Shown: positions 10,988-23,180 of the stretch, in pieces
How the letters are laid out: each line of letters starts with the position of its first letter
Numbering within the stretch: position 1 is the first letter of the stretch
NCBI GenBank assembly: GCA_004194705.1
Contig: SADC01001307.1
Span: forward strand, 558,001 to 622,000
Length of the DNA stretch: 64,000 nt
Direction: 5' to 3'
From: Ditylenchus dipsaci
Lineage: Eukaryota; Nematoda; Chromadorea; Rhabditida; Anguinidae
The notes under the pieces: model-generated
The model's input: the letters and a program-made list of their open reading frames with translations, nothing else
What the model was told of the DNA's origin: nothing
Database searches by the model: none
Made by a program: the position numbers and the translations under genes

Positions 10988-13706
10988 TTTATCCGCTTTG
11001 TTTTCAGCCGTTTTGCAACGTTCATTGATTTCCTCCAACTTTTTCTTGAAATCCGATGCTTCTTTTCTGGCGTTGTGCGACTCCAGCTTGTGTTTCCGGA
11101 TGGCTTCATCTGCCTCACTCTTGGCATCTACCAGCTGTTTGAGATGCTGAGCTCTGACTTCGGCAGATTTTCTTCTACAGCAGCCAGTTCTTTTCTGTGC
11201 CTCTCGACTGCTTCGGAAATTTCTTTTCCAGTCTCAATCAGGTTAACCTTCAACCTTTCAGATTCTTGATGCTGAACTTGAGCCTCGGCCAGCTGGTTTT
11301 GGTAGAGTGCATTCACTCGGCTCAGCTCCTCCTTGACCTTGGTCAACTCGTTGTCGATCTGATTGGACTGGCCCAGTTGGTTGCGGTACTTGTCATCCAG
11401 CCGCATCAGCTTTTCTTTTAGTTCAACCACCTCCGTGTGGTGCTTTTCTTTGTATAGTAGAGAATCGTCTTTGCATTTGGCCAACTCCTGCAAGTACTTT
11501 TCTCTGGCCTCTACTTTGATTTTTTCAATTTCTTTCTGATGTTCAGCCACAGTCTTGGCCATTTTGGCCTTCCTCTGCTGGTATTTGTCTTTCAAGGTTT
11601 TTTGGATCTCAGAATTCTTCTTGCACTTTTCCTCCATTTCTTCAACCAGCTTTTCCAATTGCTTGTTTTTGGTGGTGAAATCTTGCAATTGAGAAAGTTG
11701 CTCATCGACTTTCCGTTTGTCAGATTCGCTGAGCTCTTTCATTTTGATTTTGAGGGCGGACAGTTCTTCTTCAGACTTTGTTTTTGCAAGCTCCTTGGCA
11801 TGTAATTGCTGGTTGACTGCGCTAGCACGCTCCTCACATTGCTCGAGTTCGTACTGAAAATTTTTGATTGTAATACGAAAAATCCGGAAATTGAACCAGA
11901 GATTTTCGCGGGGTTTTCCAACAATTTATGGTTAAAATTAAAACTAAAACTTTTACTCGGTTTACCTCGATTTCTGACCTTTAGTTTTATTTAGCTTTTC
12001 AAGTAGTGAGGGATGTTCAGACAGGGTTTCACCGAAAAAAGTCCAAATTTTCAAGGAACCTCGCTCGCTTGCAAGACGGAGAGATTCCACTCTCTTTTTG
12101 TTTATATAATTTTTACAGCTTTTTTTTAGTTTACATTAAATGTAATATCATTCTGAGCCAATGAAGAAACTATTTCTTCCTGTAAAAAAGAATTTCCAAA
12201 ATAAATGGCGAAAATTTGGGCAAGCCTGTTTCTTGCCGTAAAAATACTTTTCTGACGCCAATTTTTCTTGCCCTTTTCTTTGCTTGGGCACGCCCACGCG
12301 TTCTGGATTGTCCTCCGCCAATTTAAATTTTTTCTCCTAATAATTGAATTTCTGTACGAATTTTTTAACTTGGTTTCTAACGCAACAAGGCCTAAAATTG
12401 AGTTTTAGATTTAGTTTTGTTAGAAACCAAGTCAAAAATCCGTACAGAAATTCAATAATTATAAAAAAATTGAATTTGCGGAGGACCATTTAGAACGCGT
12501 AGGCATGCCTCTTTGAGAAAATTGTCTTTTTCGTAAAAAAATTCATATTTTGATGGGTAAAATTTGCATATTATGACAATATTCACAACTCGCCTGCCGG
12601 TCCTAAAAATTAAAATTATTTTATCAGAAAGCTCTATTAACAATTTAACTTTACAAACCCATAAAACAGGATGCAATAGAAAGTAACAGCTAAAAGAAAT
12701 AAATTCTATTTGAATTTTCCGGAAGAAATAAATTTCTCTAGGTACCTATTTTGAAAATAGAGTGACGGATTATTGAGAGGCGCGAGTCTTAATGGTCGAA
12801 ATTTTAACTTTTTGAGAGGCGATCGGCAAATTCGGGATCCTTGCAATATTTCGGACTAGACTGACATATCAGTTTTCGCAAAAAAAATTCAAAAATTGAG
12901 CTAAAGAAAGTGTTGGACCCTAGGCGGGAACGAACTTTTTTTGGTGACGGCTTATCGAAAATCGACTGTATTCCGAACCCTACCAAAATACCTCAAAATG
13001 ATGTTTTTTCGGTGAATTAAAAAAACGAAAGATTACCTCGAGATTTTCGATCTGGTTTCGCAATTCCGTTTTTTCATTTTCCAACTTGGCTTTCTCAGCC
13101 TCAAATACATCATCTCGCAGAGGTCTTATTTCAGAAACCCTTAGCAACCTGCCTTCAAGTTCAGTTATTCGGCCTCGGTAGTGATTTTGCAAATCGTCGT
13201 ACTGCTTGCGAGAATGGAGCTTTTCGTGGTTGAGCTTGACTCTCAGCAATTTGACTTGGCTGGCAAGATACTGCCGGCCTTGGTTGGCAGAGTCTGGGTA
13301 TTCCTGAAAATAGGATGCGTGAATGTTTAGTAGTTGAGTCAATAGCAATTCATAATTTATACGCTTTATCTGCACTTTATACCCAAATAGTTTAGGGTAT
13401 GACAAATCTATATAGTTCAGAGCTTATTTGTCATTGTAAATGTCGTAAATGTCATTAACCTACACGTTGTACAAAAGTTCGGGGATTTTTGTGGTCTACT
13501 GCATTTGTATTTGACATTTTGATTTAGAGTCTTGCCCAGAAATATGTCTAAGATAAGTGAGTGCGCGCATCTCTAACCCATCAATTCCCCTTTTGATTTA
13601 TCTGCTTGGAAAAACTTACATTTTCCACTCTGACATCATTAGCTTCGTAGTCCGCATAACATGAACTGTAAGAGCCATTTAGATTGGAATAAGTAGAAGG
13701 TTCCAT
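10988..13706 (-). CDS. Long coiled-coil protein, family not recognised
   Basis: Three exons: 13706-13620 (start MEPSTYSNLNGSYSSCYADY), 13303-13037 and 11853-10988, all phase 0. From residue 30 on it is nearly pure heptad coiled coil of about 370 residues: KLLRVKLNHEKLHSRKQ, EAEKAKLENEKTELRNQ, LEKLVEEMEEKCKKNSEIQK, ELTKVKEELSRVNALYQ. Exon 3 contains a frameshift at 11167-11171. Adding one A to the GAAGAAAATC run restores EEKSAEVRAQHLKQLVDAKS, and makes the exon exactly 289 codons with phase 0 at its donor, so I read it as a missing base in the assembly. Donor GTGGTT at 10987 is weak. It may continue into cassette A downstream. Role unknown; a cytoskeletal or scaffold protein would fit. Confidence 0.7.
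12275..12525. repeat. Inverted-repeat element in the coiled-coil gene intron
   Basis: Arms: GCCCACGCGTTCTGGATTGT and TCCTCCGCCAATTTAAATTT on the left, AATTTGCGGAGGACCATTT and AGAACGCGTAGGCATGCC on the right. The centre has CTTGGTTTCTAACGCAAC mirrored by GTTAGAAACCAAG. It resembles the GGGGCATGCCC elements at 22706 and 50745. The rest of the intron (11860-13036) also holds a degenerate Tigger-like stretch at 12780-12990. Confidence 0.6.
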
Positions 13707-14594
13707 CTCAAAATTAAGAGGTAGAATATATTTAATTTTGAGCTGGATTTAAATTTAATTAGTGAAATACAAGAAATTTATTACAGATTTAAGTTTTTAA
13801 TTGTCAATTATAACAATTAAAGTGTTTGTACTTTTTATCTCAGTTTTTAGGGTCGTCAGATTTACCGGTAAAAGCATATAACGAACACCTATTTTCAAAG
13901 AAGGGGTTCTTTATATTGAGCGGCGAGGGTTTTTTTTTGGCAAAACTGTTGCTTTTTACAAAAATGACCGGTAAAATCGGAATACTTGCGATTGTTCTCA
14001 CTGGAATAGCCAATTGAAAATTCGGGCTAAAAAAGTGTTGGACCTAAGGTGGGAACGAATTTTGGAGGGGCGGGGGGGGGGGGCTCGTTATATAGAGCGT
14101 CCACTGTAGTAATTTGTAGGTATTTTACCGTAGTGAACTATTGTTTCACAATTCTAGGTTCTTACATAAAAGTTGAAAAAGGTAATATAATTATGAAAAT
14201 AATTGATAAAAATATGTTCAGTTTTTGCAAGCTGAAAACTTGTTGATTTTAATGGGTTTGTCAATCAAAATCAGACTTTGAGCAATAAATTATGACTTTT
14301 GCAAATGAATTTTGATTTGTTGATATAACTATTATTTAAAGTATCTTTTGGACAGAAAAACTGGCTTATGATGATTTGCTTGTCATCATTTGTAAAAATT
14401 GGAGAAAAAGGTCTTTGAGTAAAGTGCACCACGCACATTGCAAAATCCATTGAAGAAAAGCCCTCCATCTGGAATCCTGAGACGGTATGAACCAAAAATA
14501 AGCGAGTTAACCTCGTAGCCTGATTAAGGATAGAAAGCTAATTGGGGTTAGCCAAATAAGGTTGGCCAGCTAAAGTTAGCTTGATAACTAATCG

Positions 14595-15812
14595 TATTTG
14601 GCTAAAGGCGCAAACACAATGAGGAGGCTGCTTGCAGATGCTGAAACAGATTTCTCGATCGGAAATGGCCATAACATTTTTTGATTTATAAAAAATTATT
14701 CTGCTGGTGCTATCTTGTAGCTGAAAATGAGGCTGAAGTACACTACTTGGGGTAGCCCAAAAAAGCGTTTTTTCAAAGTCTAAGTATTTTTCAGGCCGTT
14801 TAAACAATAGAAACGGCCAAAAAAGATGTGGGAAGGACATTTTTCGGAAAAAAAAATTTCGACTGCCTTGGTCCCCCTCTTGTTTTTGGTCATTGTTCGA
14901 CTTAAAAAGATGGAATTTGAACATAGTTTTGTTAACTGGGGCCTACCTAGGGTTGTACAATGGGAATATTCCCGGGAATATTTCCGGGTTTCTATATTTC
15001 CGGGAATTTCTACAACTCTAGGCCTACCGCATAAAGAAACTTTGGTATGCATGCTTTTTATGCATCCAGATTTACTTTAGAGTGATTTGTGTCTAAGGTA
15101 TGTGGGTGTGCGCATCTCAACTCCAAGCCCCCTGCGCCCTCGAAGGGGCGCAGGTGGCTTGGAGTGAGGGCTTGGAGAACCTTAATAAAAACCTTAAAAT
15201 AATAATAACTCTCAAGCGCAGGAGACTTGAGAGTTAGAGATGCGCGCACTCACTAACCTTAAACATGATTCCGAGATGTACTCTTGATCAAAAATGCATA
15301 AAGAAATTCTTTTCGCAAAGCTCCAGTAACCAAAACGGGGTAAAATACAAAAAATGACCAAAAACCATAGAGGGACCAAGGCAAAAAATAGACCAAAAAG
15401 CACAGAGGGGACCAAGGCATTCGAATTTTTTTTTTTTTGAAAAATGTCCTTCCCACACTTTTTTTGACCGTTTCTATCGTTTAAACGGCCTAACAAATAC
15501 TTAGACCTAGAAAAAACGCACTTTTGGGCTACTTCAAATAGTGTACTCCTGCCAAAAATAAAGCTATTGATAAAGTAGATGTTGTTAAAAAAAGTTAAAT
15601 AAAATTGAAAGAATCCGCTCAAGAATTCTGACTTAAATAACAAGGACCAAAACCTTAAAATAATAATGATACTTAGCTACTTCATTCTTGGCTACAAGAT
15701 AGCAGTAACAGAATAACATTTTATAAATCAAAAAGTTTTGGTCATTTTCGAGTGACGAATCTGTTTTAACATCCGCAAACAGCCTCTCCTCATTGTGTTT
15801 ACGCCTTCACTC
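14595..15812. repeat. 1.2 kb imperfect palindrome with inner hairpins
   Basis: Outer arms pair: AACACAATGAGGAGGCTG and GCTATCTTGTAGCTGAAAAT on the left answer CTACAAGATAGCA and CAGCCTCTCCTCATTGTGTT on the right. Inner arms include AGGCCGTTTAAACAATAGAA against TTCTATCGTTTAAACGGCC. Inside are a compact hairpin at 14938-15026 (AGGGTTGTACAATGGGAATA and its complement) and another at 15118-15245 (CAAGCCCCCTGCGCC against GGGGCGCAGGTGGCTTGG). No coding frame is credible. The 13.9-17.2 kb spacer consists largely of such elements. Confidence 0.7.
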
Positions 15813-16274
15813 AAAATATGTTTTTCTTAGTCTTAATTCTATACGACTTTTCGTATGGGTCAAAGTTCGCCTGCTACATATGTAGACTGCCTACATAATC
15901 GGTGTAAAGGCTTACCTGCGATATTAACCTGAGCAAGACTCGTGATCAGGAGTGCATATAAAAACTATTTTTGCCCTGGTCCAGTTACTAAAACATTGTA
16001 GAATCTAGGGTTGGGTGATGGCCACATGGTAGAATATGGTCGAGACATTTCAAAATGGCCGGCTATTTGGACAACCATAGGAGAATAATTTCTCATGAAA
16101 TCGGGGGTCTAGAAGCATTAATATCTTATTTAATTGAATCAACCGTCCAATAAATTCAATCTACTGGCTGGGTAGAGTTTAATTGACTGGTGGGGAGAAT
16201 CATTGATGAGCACTTCACAATGTAGAACGTTTTTCAAAAATGAAATACTGGGGATTGAAAAACAATCCCGCAGT

Positions 16275-16382
16275 GGGATTAGTAATGGCTCCTTCACGGC
16301 GTAAGTGTAAGTTTAAATGTTTTTGGCATCGTGAAGACCCCTTACATTTACACTTACACTTAAGTCGTGAAGGAGCCATAAA
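16275..16382. repeat. Small hairpin MITE
   Basis: ATGGCTCCTTCACGGCGTAA on the left pairs with CTTAAGTCGTGAAGGAGCCA on the right, with AAGTGTAAGTTTAAATG and CATTTACACTTACACTT inside. About 105 bp. Confidence 0.6.
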
Positions 16383-16477
16383 GAGAATATGGTATGTTAA
16401 AAGAATTCCTTATATGTATATTTATTTAGATCTGTGTAAGCTGATTATGCCACGGCTTTGCAAAAGAGCAGTGTTTT

Positions 16478-16945
16478 CAAAAGTCAAGGTCAAGTTCAAG
16501 GTCAAGGTAAAACTTGACTTTAAAACTTCAAGGTCGTTTTTCTCGATTTTTAGTAAGGAAAATGGGTCTGAATTTTTTTCCTATCCCTTAAGTCAAGATT
16601 TTGCGCTGAACAAAACGTACTTTTCAGAATAACGATATAATTTTTGCACGATGAGATATAGCCTAAAGTCAAGGTAAAATCACCTTGATTTTAGCGAAAG
16701 TCAAGGTCAAGGTAAAATCAAGGTGATTTTACCTTGACTTTAGGCTATATCTCATCGTGCAAAAATTATATCGTTATTCTGAAAAGTACGTTTTGTTCAG
16801 CGCAAAATCTTGACTTTAGGGGATAGAAAAAAAAAATTCGGACCCATTTTCCTTACTAAAAATCGAGAAAAACGACCTTGAAGTTTTAAAGTCAAGTTTT
16901 ACCTTGACCTTGACCTTGAACTTGACCTTGACTTTTGAAAACACT
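16478..16945. repeat. Near-perfect 468 bp palindrome with AAGTCAAGGTCAAG units
   Basis: GTGTTTTCAAAAGTCAAGGT on the left end is mirrored by ACCTTGACTTTTGAAAACAC at the right end. The arms match over almost all of 230 bp, including TATAGCCTAAAGTCAAGGTA and its complement. The ends and the centre carry tandem GTCAAG units. Such length and identity suggest a recent insertion or fold-back formation. Confidence 0.85.
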
Positions 16946-17229
16946 GCAAAAGAGGCAAAATAAAAATTTACCTCAGGTTTTGGGGTGGATTTCGCCTTCT
17001 TGGGCTTTCAGGTTCAGATCCATCTAGCGACGACCTTTTTATTGTTTTTGTTTTCTCTTGTGGCAAAATCTGACGAGAAGCACGATTTTTGAATTTTACC
17101 GCATTCTGTCCAATAGGCGTTTTGCAGACAATTCCACCCTGCTTCTTTTATTTCTTAAACAACAACCAGTCCAAAATTTTGCAAAATAAACAACCATCAA
17201 TAAATATATTCTTTTTACACTTGCACTCG

Positions 17230-20200
17230 TCAATTTCTTTTACCAGCCTGATCTTTCATGGATCTCTGTTCAAAGGCCAGTTTCTGGAGCTCAAACCTTC
17301 TCGCTATTTCCGCTAGACCTTGTTCCATAGACCCATTATGTGGAGTGGTTTTTCTACTAGTTCCAGCACTCTGCAAGGGCACATTGCTACTTTGTTGACT
17401 CCATTGTTGAGCTAACAAGGGCATCCAGGACTGTTGGCCTTGTTGATGCTGCTGTCTCAGGTATTGTTGTAGCTTTTCTAACTGCAGCGCCTGAGTGTGG
17501 GTTTGCAATTGGGCCTGGGTCAGTAGGTTGGCTTGCTGCATATTGCTGGTAGGGTTGATGTGGCTGGACGAAGAATTATCGGATGTGTGGTCCAGAGGTG
17601 GTTTTTTGCATTTGACTGGCTTGGGTCTTTTGCTTCTGCTTGCGAACAACAGCCTGGAGATCAAGTGGTCTGCCAGGTTTGTGGCTTGAGGTAGTAGCTT
17701 GCTTAAGGGGTAAAGTAAGTCTCTGGGGTGGGTTTTCACTGAGTCTCGGGCTGCTGTTGTATGTGGATGTGGGTGAGCTGAAGTGTGGAAGGTGAAATGA
17801 AGGCTGTCCAGATGTAGAAGACTGTCCTGGTTTGGGGGATGGCTGGTGTTGAGGGGTAGTGCTACTTGTAGACTTGTTGCTAGCCAGTGGTGAGTGTGTT
17901 TGGTGCTGATTGCTGTTAGATACCTGGCTCCTACCAAATTGAGCATGTTGTTGGTTGTGGGTGGAAGGAGAAGTGAACGGTGAAGAAGTTGATGGCTGAT
18001 GTAATGGTCTCTGAAGAGGCGGCTGAAAAAGTTTTATTAGTAAATGCGATTGAAAGGTTTATTAACACACACATCATTTGCCAACACCTCAACTTTCTAT
18101 GTTCTTTATAAACTCCGATGGATTGACATTGTAACATCGGAATTTTTGCAAAATATGATTCCAGACGACATTCAATGAGTCCAATTTCAAATGTTTGAAT
18201 TACTGGGCACCACTTTTTCTTATGGAGACAAATTCAATTTAAATTTCGACGTTCATTCGTGTTTTTATCGTCGAAATTCAAATTACTTTTATCTCCACAA
18301 GAAAAGGTGGTACCAGAAAATTAACCCGGTGCTTACATAGGCTAGTCGAAGTCGAGCTCGTGTTTTCTCAACTTAGTGATCAGAGAGGATTTTTTATGCA
18401 TTTTGTATTGTTTATATACCAAATGAAAGCTTATGTCTCGTTTATAAACTTTATCGTTGTCGTCGTCGTTGGCATTGTAATTGTCGTTGGAATAATTTTT
18501 TTATAAACCCATTTTTACGCCAACGGCAACGACGATGACAACGACAACGACAACGAAATCTTTTTTCAAATTATTTTCAAATTAAGCAAATATTGCATTA
18601 AAGATACAAATTTTGAAGGAGCGCAGGATTTCCCACACGTTTCACCTCGAAATCTCGACTGAAAATGCGAAACTTCTCCAATTTGAAAAAAAAATTCGTT
18701 GTCGTTGGCATCGTCGTTGTCATTGGCGTTGTCGCTGGATTTTTTTTTTAATTGGTCGTCGTTGTCATTGGCATTGTCGTTGGCATGAAAACGCATTTAT
18801 AAAACATTTTTCCCAACGACAACACCAATGAAAACGACAACGTTTACAAATGAGCCATTAGATTCCAAGCTATCTGCTGCATCAGAAATTATTTCATTAT
18901 TGGGACAAAAGTAAATGTGATATCTAGGGTGATCGAGGTCTTTGTTGAGGTACCTCGAACAGCCTCCAACTTTTGTGCTGTTACATAAATTTTTGTCACA
19001 TAAATGAATTAATTTTTAATTAAGAAGATAGCTTGAAATCTAAGCTTTCGTTTGGTATATGAAGAGTAACGAAAAGTATAGAAAAAATTCTCTTTAATCG
19101 GCAAAAAGGTCGAGAAAACACGAGCTCGACCGCGACCGGCCTATGTAATCGAGGGGTGAAACATTAGACTCTTTAAAAAATTATTGAAAATATTTGTGTG
19201 CTGCTCTATGAAAGAGAATATCGTACGTATTTTAAAATCCAGGTAATTATTTGGCAAATAACAAAGTCCGAATGTCATTTCCTGGTATTTTCACACTAGG
19301 CAATACGTCGATGCCGTTAAGAGTTTTAGGTTAAAAATTTTGGTTTCAGAATTGCTTTTTCATTTTCATTATTGTATCCAGTTTATACAATTTCGGCAGT
19401 TTATTTACTATAAATATTAGATTTTAAATCGGTTAATAGACCATAAAATTCTGGATTTTAGTTTACTGTTGAATATACGGGATGAGCCGGATTCAGAAAT
19501 TTTACTTTTTTTTCGATTGTTTCAGTTATTTTTCTATCTGCAAATTATTCCTATTGTTTTTCATGCACATCTATTGGTTTTAAGAGCTCCTAGGAAGCTC
19601 AATTGCTAAAATCGATTTTCCTGGGAAAATCGATGGCTGAGCAGTTAATAACGCAAACTTTTCAAATTTTCAAGATTTCTTTGGCTCGCCCTACTATCTC
19701 GCCTTAATAGTACCCTCTGCTTTGTTACAAAACTCAAGTATTTTCTATATCTTTAACTAATTTGCCTGCATGTGGACCTGCCTGCTCAATATACCGTATG
19801 CTCTCTAATAGACCGGCACTCTCTACTTGAACGGCACTCTCTAATAGAACGGCAGGGGTCGAGGCCAAAATTAGGGGGTAAACCATGTTTTATTGCAATA
19901 GAGTGGTATGCCGCTTTATTAGAGAGAATACGGTATGCTATCACTTCAGTCAGAATCCCATCACCCGTATCTAGTTACATGAGTGCCCTACAACAACCAC
20001 TACTACTGCTCAAGACTATGTAGGCAAATTTATTTTATTGTTGCTAAACCTCTAACTAACCTACACTTACAATACAATAAGCACAACTACAAGTTACAAC
20101 AAAATCTGCTGACTTATGAACACAAATTACCAACTAAACTACAACTTATAGCAATCCACCACCACCCTATATTCAAACAGCATTTCTGCCCACCTTTGAA

Positions 20201-22585
20201 ACTAATTTTCTGGTTTTTGGCCTGAGTTGTTATGTTTGCTCAGATTAAGCCCTCCATTAGCTGCTCCCGATGGCTGTGGCTGTCTGATGAGTGGAGATCC
20301 TTGTCGTCCTGATACTGGTTTTGCCTTGGCTGCTACAGTTTTAGTAACCTCCCTTAAAGCTGCCAAAGTCTGCTCATTGATACTGGAGGAGGGCAGCATA
20401 GAGGCCAGACGTAGGTATTCCTGGATGTTTTCCGCACTCATCTGCTGCTGAGAATAGGTTGTTGCAGAGGCATAGCTACTGCTACTGACACCTCCTTTTG
20501 TTGCAGTCGCATTTTGCTTGTGTTGTTGTTGTCCATCTTTGGTTGGCGCTTGAATTCTAGGTCTCTTGGGTTTGTTCGGATTTGTAATGGCAGTTGGCTG
20601 TGATTGATTAGCAGTTGGCTTTAAAGTTATAGGAGCTGGTTTGGTTGCAAGGGTAGAAGAAGAGGATGACATTTGTGCTGCTGCAGGGGCGTGATTTGCA
20701 ACTACTGGTTTTGCTAAAACTGTTTTTATAATTTTGACCTACAGTCGCGTATTTGATGACTTTGAGTTTATAGTCATATTTAAATTCGAGTTAACTGTGA
20801 AATTCAAACTAAACTTTAGAAAATTATTAGGTGGTCTGGCAAGTTCATGCGTCTTTGTTGTTAACTTTTGTTGGCATTGTCTTTTTATGACTATTAACCT
20901 CTCATTTTGTAGCCAAGAATCTCAGCTATGAAGCAAGTGGTCAAATTTCAAAAAATAGTCATAAAATTCACAGAAAAAACAAAATGCCACAAAAACTTCT
21001 TTTGAATAATAATTGATAGATAACTTTGGTGAAACAGTTTAAATCTATGAAGTCGCGTTAAGTCAACTATGAACTCACAGTCTTCTTTTTGAAGATTAAA
21101 TCAACAACTCACGGATGGGTGCTAGAGAAGGAGAAAAACTGCTAGGGGTCTGAAGTGTGATTGGTAGTGTTGGCGGTCTGGAAGCAGGTGCGACGCCAGA
21201 AGTAGTAGCTCCATTTAGATGAGAGGTTTGAAGGCGAGGATCTCTGGGCATCAACACAACTTTTCTCTTCCTAGGCTGCTGACCTGTTTGTGTTGCTGGT
21301 CGCTGTTGTGGCTGCGGTTTTGGGCAAACAGCATCAGTAGTAGTAGGAGAAAATGAGGTAGTTGCAACTATAGCATTGTCATTAACTGCTTTTTGAGGAG
21401 AAGGAGTCATAGTGAAGCCAGCATTTGCAAGGACATTCAGCACATAACGTTTCTTCTCATCTTTGTCTACAAAAAAATCACGTGTCTGAGCCAAAAGAAA
21501 CCCGAAAATCACGGCATGGAAAGTATTCCGTAGGAGATAATCCGCACGAAAAATTTGTTTTGACGTCGCCGGTATGCAAGACCAAAATTCTGACACTAAT
21601 GGATTTGTTCTATTTGTCATGGTCGATTTGCCTATGGCTCTTTTCCAATTTCATACTTACTTTCAAATTTTTTTCAAGACAACAAATAATCAAAAAAACT
21701 GATAGTGAATTTTCAATTTAAAGATCACTTTGTATGCAAATTGACCATGCTAAACACCAATCCGGTGTCAGAATTTCGTTTTTTTAAAGGAAAGGGTGAT
21801 GCAAATCATAATGCTTATATGTTGAACTCACAGGTTTCAATCTCCCTGGGTGCACACCTTTTTTTCAATTTACAAATTTGTTGTCAAAATGTTCCTCACA
21901 CTCTTGGCTAAAATGTAGAGTAAAAAATAGGTTGTGCATTCACTGAGAATCGAACCTGAGAGTTCAAAATATTTGCAGTATGATTTGCAAACCCCCCCCC
22001 CTTTAAAAATCTCAAATCTAAATATCACGGAATCATCTCCCACGAAGTGCTCGCCATGCCAAAATCACCTACCAATGGTTGGATTCTGAATGTATTGGAC
22101 GACTTGTGCACTAGCTTCTGGAGTCATCCTTTTAAGCACCTCTTCAAAGTATTGAGACAAGTTGTTCTTGTCCACTTCTAGGGTCACCTTCTTGGCTGGG
22201 GAGCTCCTCCTCCTGCTGACTGGTTGCCATTATGCTGTTGTTTATCTGGACTTGTTTGGCATCCATCCAATGCTCGTTTCACTGCTTTCTTTGCTGGCTC
22301 ATGCTGCTGTTTGCGGGATCTATGGAGAAGGAGGTGCTGCTTTATAACATTTCGGAGATCACTGTGCTCCTGGGAGGTGCTACTAGCAGAGGTGGTGGCT
22401 GTAGCAGCATGGTCAGTGATGGTGGATGGCCTAGGAGGTGTTTCGGGAATAGTGATCACAGCAATCTTGTTTGTAGCATGTGGCAGTGGGAGGGGAGAAG
22501 TGTTACGTTTTTCTACTGGAGCAGGTTGAAGTTGTTGCGTAGGGTGCTCTTGTTCTTGCGGCTTAAATGCGTTAATTATAAAAAA
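17230..22585 (-). CDS. Gln/Ser/Pro-rich exons with cassette B; probable 3' part of the CABIN1-like gene
   Basis: Minus-strand blocks in transcript order. About 22575-22080 is cassette B, with SQYFEEVLKRMTPEAS intact, then donor GTAGGT. About 21505-21096 starts after the acceptor TTTTGGCTCAG and holds FFVDKDEKKRYVLNVLANAG, then MPRDPRLQTS. About 20700-20202 is SSSSTLATKPAP-like low complexity with a helical segment SAENIQEYLRLASMLPSS. About 18030-17230 is Gln-rich and ends in a helix GLAEIARRFELQKLAFEQR and a stop. Between 17940 and 17590 two frames are open, so another indel or intron is likely. The position just after the last CABIN1 exon and the same strand suggest one gene. Human CABIN1 also ends in a long disordered tail, but I see no residue-level match, so this could be a separate gene. 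Confidence 0.45.
18333..19155. repeat. Foldback-like element with GTCGTTGTCGTTGG arrays
   Basis: Outer ends pair: CATAGGCTAGTCGAAGTCGA and GCTCGTGTTTTCTCAAC on the left against GAGAAAACACGAGCTCGACC and GGCCTATGTAATC on the right. Inside, arrays of GTCGTTGTCGTTGG-type hexamers (18455-18570 and 18690-18845) occur in both orientations. About 0.8 kb, within a presumed intron. Confidence 0.7.
19792..19935. repeat. MITE, TACCGTATGCTCTCTAATAG family
   Basis: Left end TACCGTATGCTCTCTAATAG, right end TTATTAGAGAGAATACGGTA, TA-bounded, about 144 bp. Internal GGCACTCTCTAATAGAACGG is a partial tandem of the end. Confidence 0.8.
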
Positions 22586-22705
22586 ACTTAGGTCAATTTT
22601 TTCCGTAATTGTGCTTTACAGGATGCTCACAATGGAGGTAGAAGTTGGATGTCGAAATCTTTGAAGTCCCGTAGCTCAGCGTGTTTTCATCATTTTTTCG
22701 TTCTG

Positions 22706-22942
22706 TTAAAGGGGCATGGTCACCTGTTCAAATTTCGTCCCCGTCAATTCGAAAATTTTTCCCAATCATTGAACTTCTCTAGTGATTTTATAACTTGTTG
22801 GTGTATTAAAACAAGACCTGTAATTTAATTCTAAGTGTAGTTTTGATAGAAATGAAGTTAAAAATCCGTACAGAAGTTTAATGATCAGGAAAAAAAATTG
22901 AATTGGCGGTGACGAATTTTAACAGGTGACCATGCCCCTTAA
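22706..22942. repeat. TTAA-flanked piggyBac-like MITE 1
   Basis: Starts TTAAAGGGGCATGGTCACCT, ends AGGTGACCATGCCCCTTAA. The interior is a hairpin around TGTTAAAATTCGTC and TTGAATTGGCGGTGACGAAT. TTAA at both ends is the piggyBac target signature. It abuts the next element and shares its TTAA. Confidence 0.75.
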
Positions 22943-23180
22943 AGGGGCATGCCCGTGCCCGACACGGAGAAAAGGCGGGGACTAGCAATTATTTTCTTAC
23001 TCGAAACATTTTTGCAGGCGTTATCATCTAGATTTTTCAAGTCTTCTGCCCAGTTTTTAAAAGCAGTACCGGGTCATCAATATCAGATTTGATGCAAAAC
23101 GAGTGAAAAATGGAACGATTCAAAAAAATTTGCTGGTCCTCCGCCGTAACTTTTTGAAACGCACGGGCATGCCCCTTTAA
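22939..23180. repeat. TTAA-flanked piggyBac-like MITE 2
   Basis: Starts TTAAAGGGGCATGCCCGTGC, ends GCACGGGCATGCCCCTTTAA. A very similar copy (same CGACACGGAGAAAAGGCGGG interior) is at 50745-50986. The first four bases (22939-22942) are also the last four of the neighbouring element. Confidence 0.8.

Noticed and set aside
10988..13706. Intermediate filament or lamin
   Set aside because: The coiled coil lacks the lamin/IF start and end consensus motifs and a tail domain, so I left the family open.
14826..15643. Several 60-140 codon frames in the 14.6-15.8 kb palindrome
   Set aside because: The same sequence is read in both arms of an inverted repeat; no conserved residues and no splice context.
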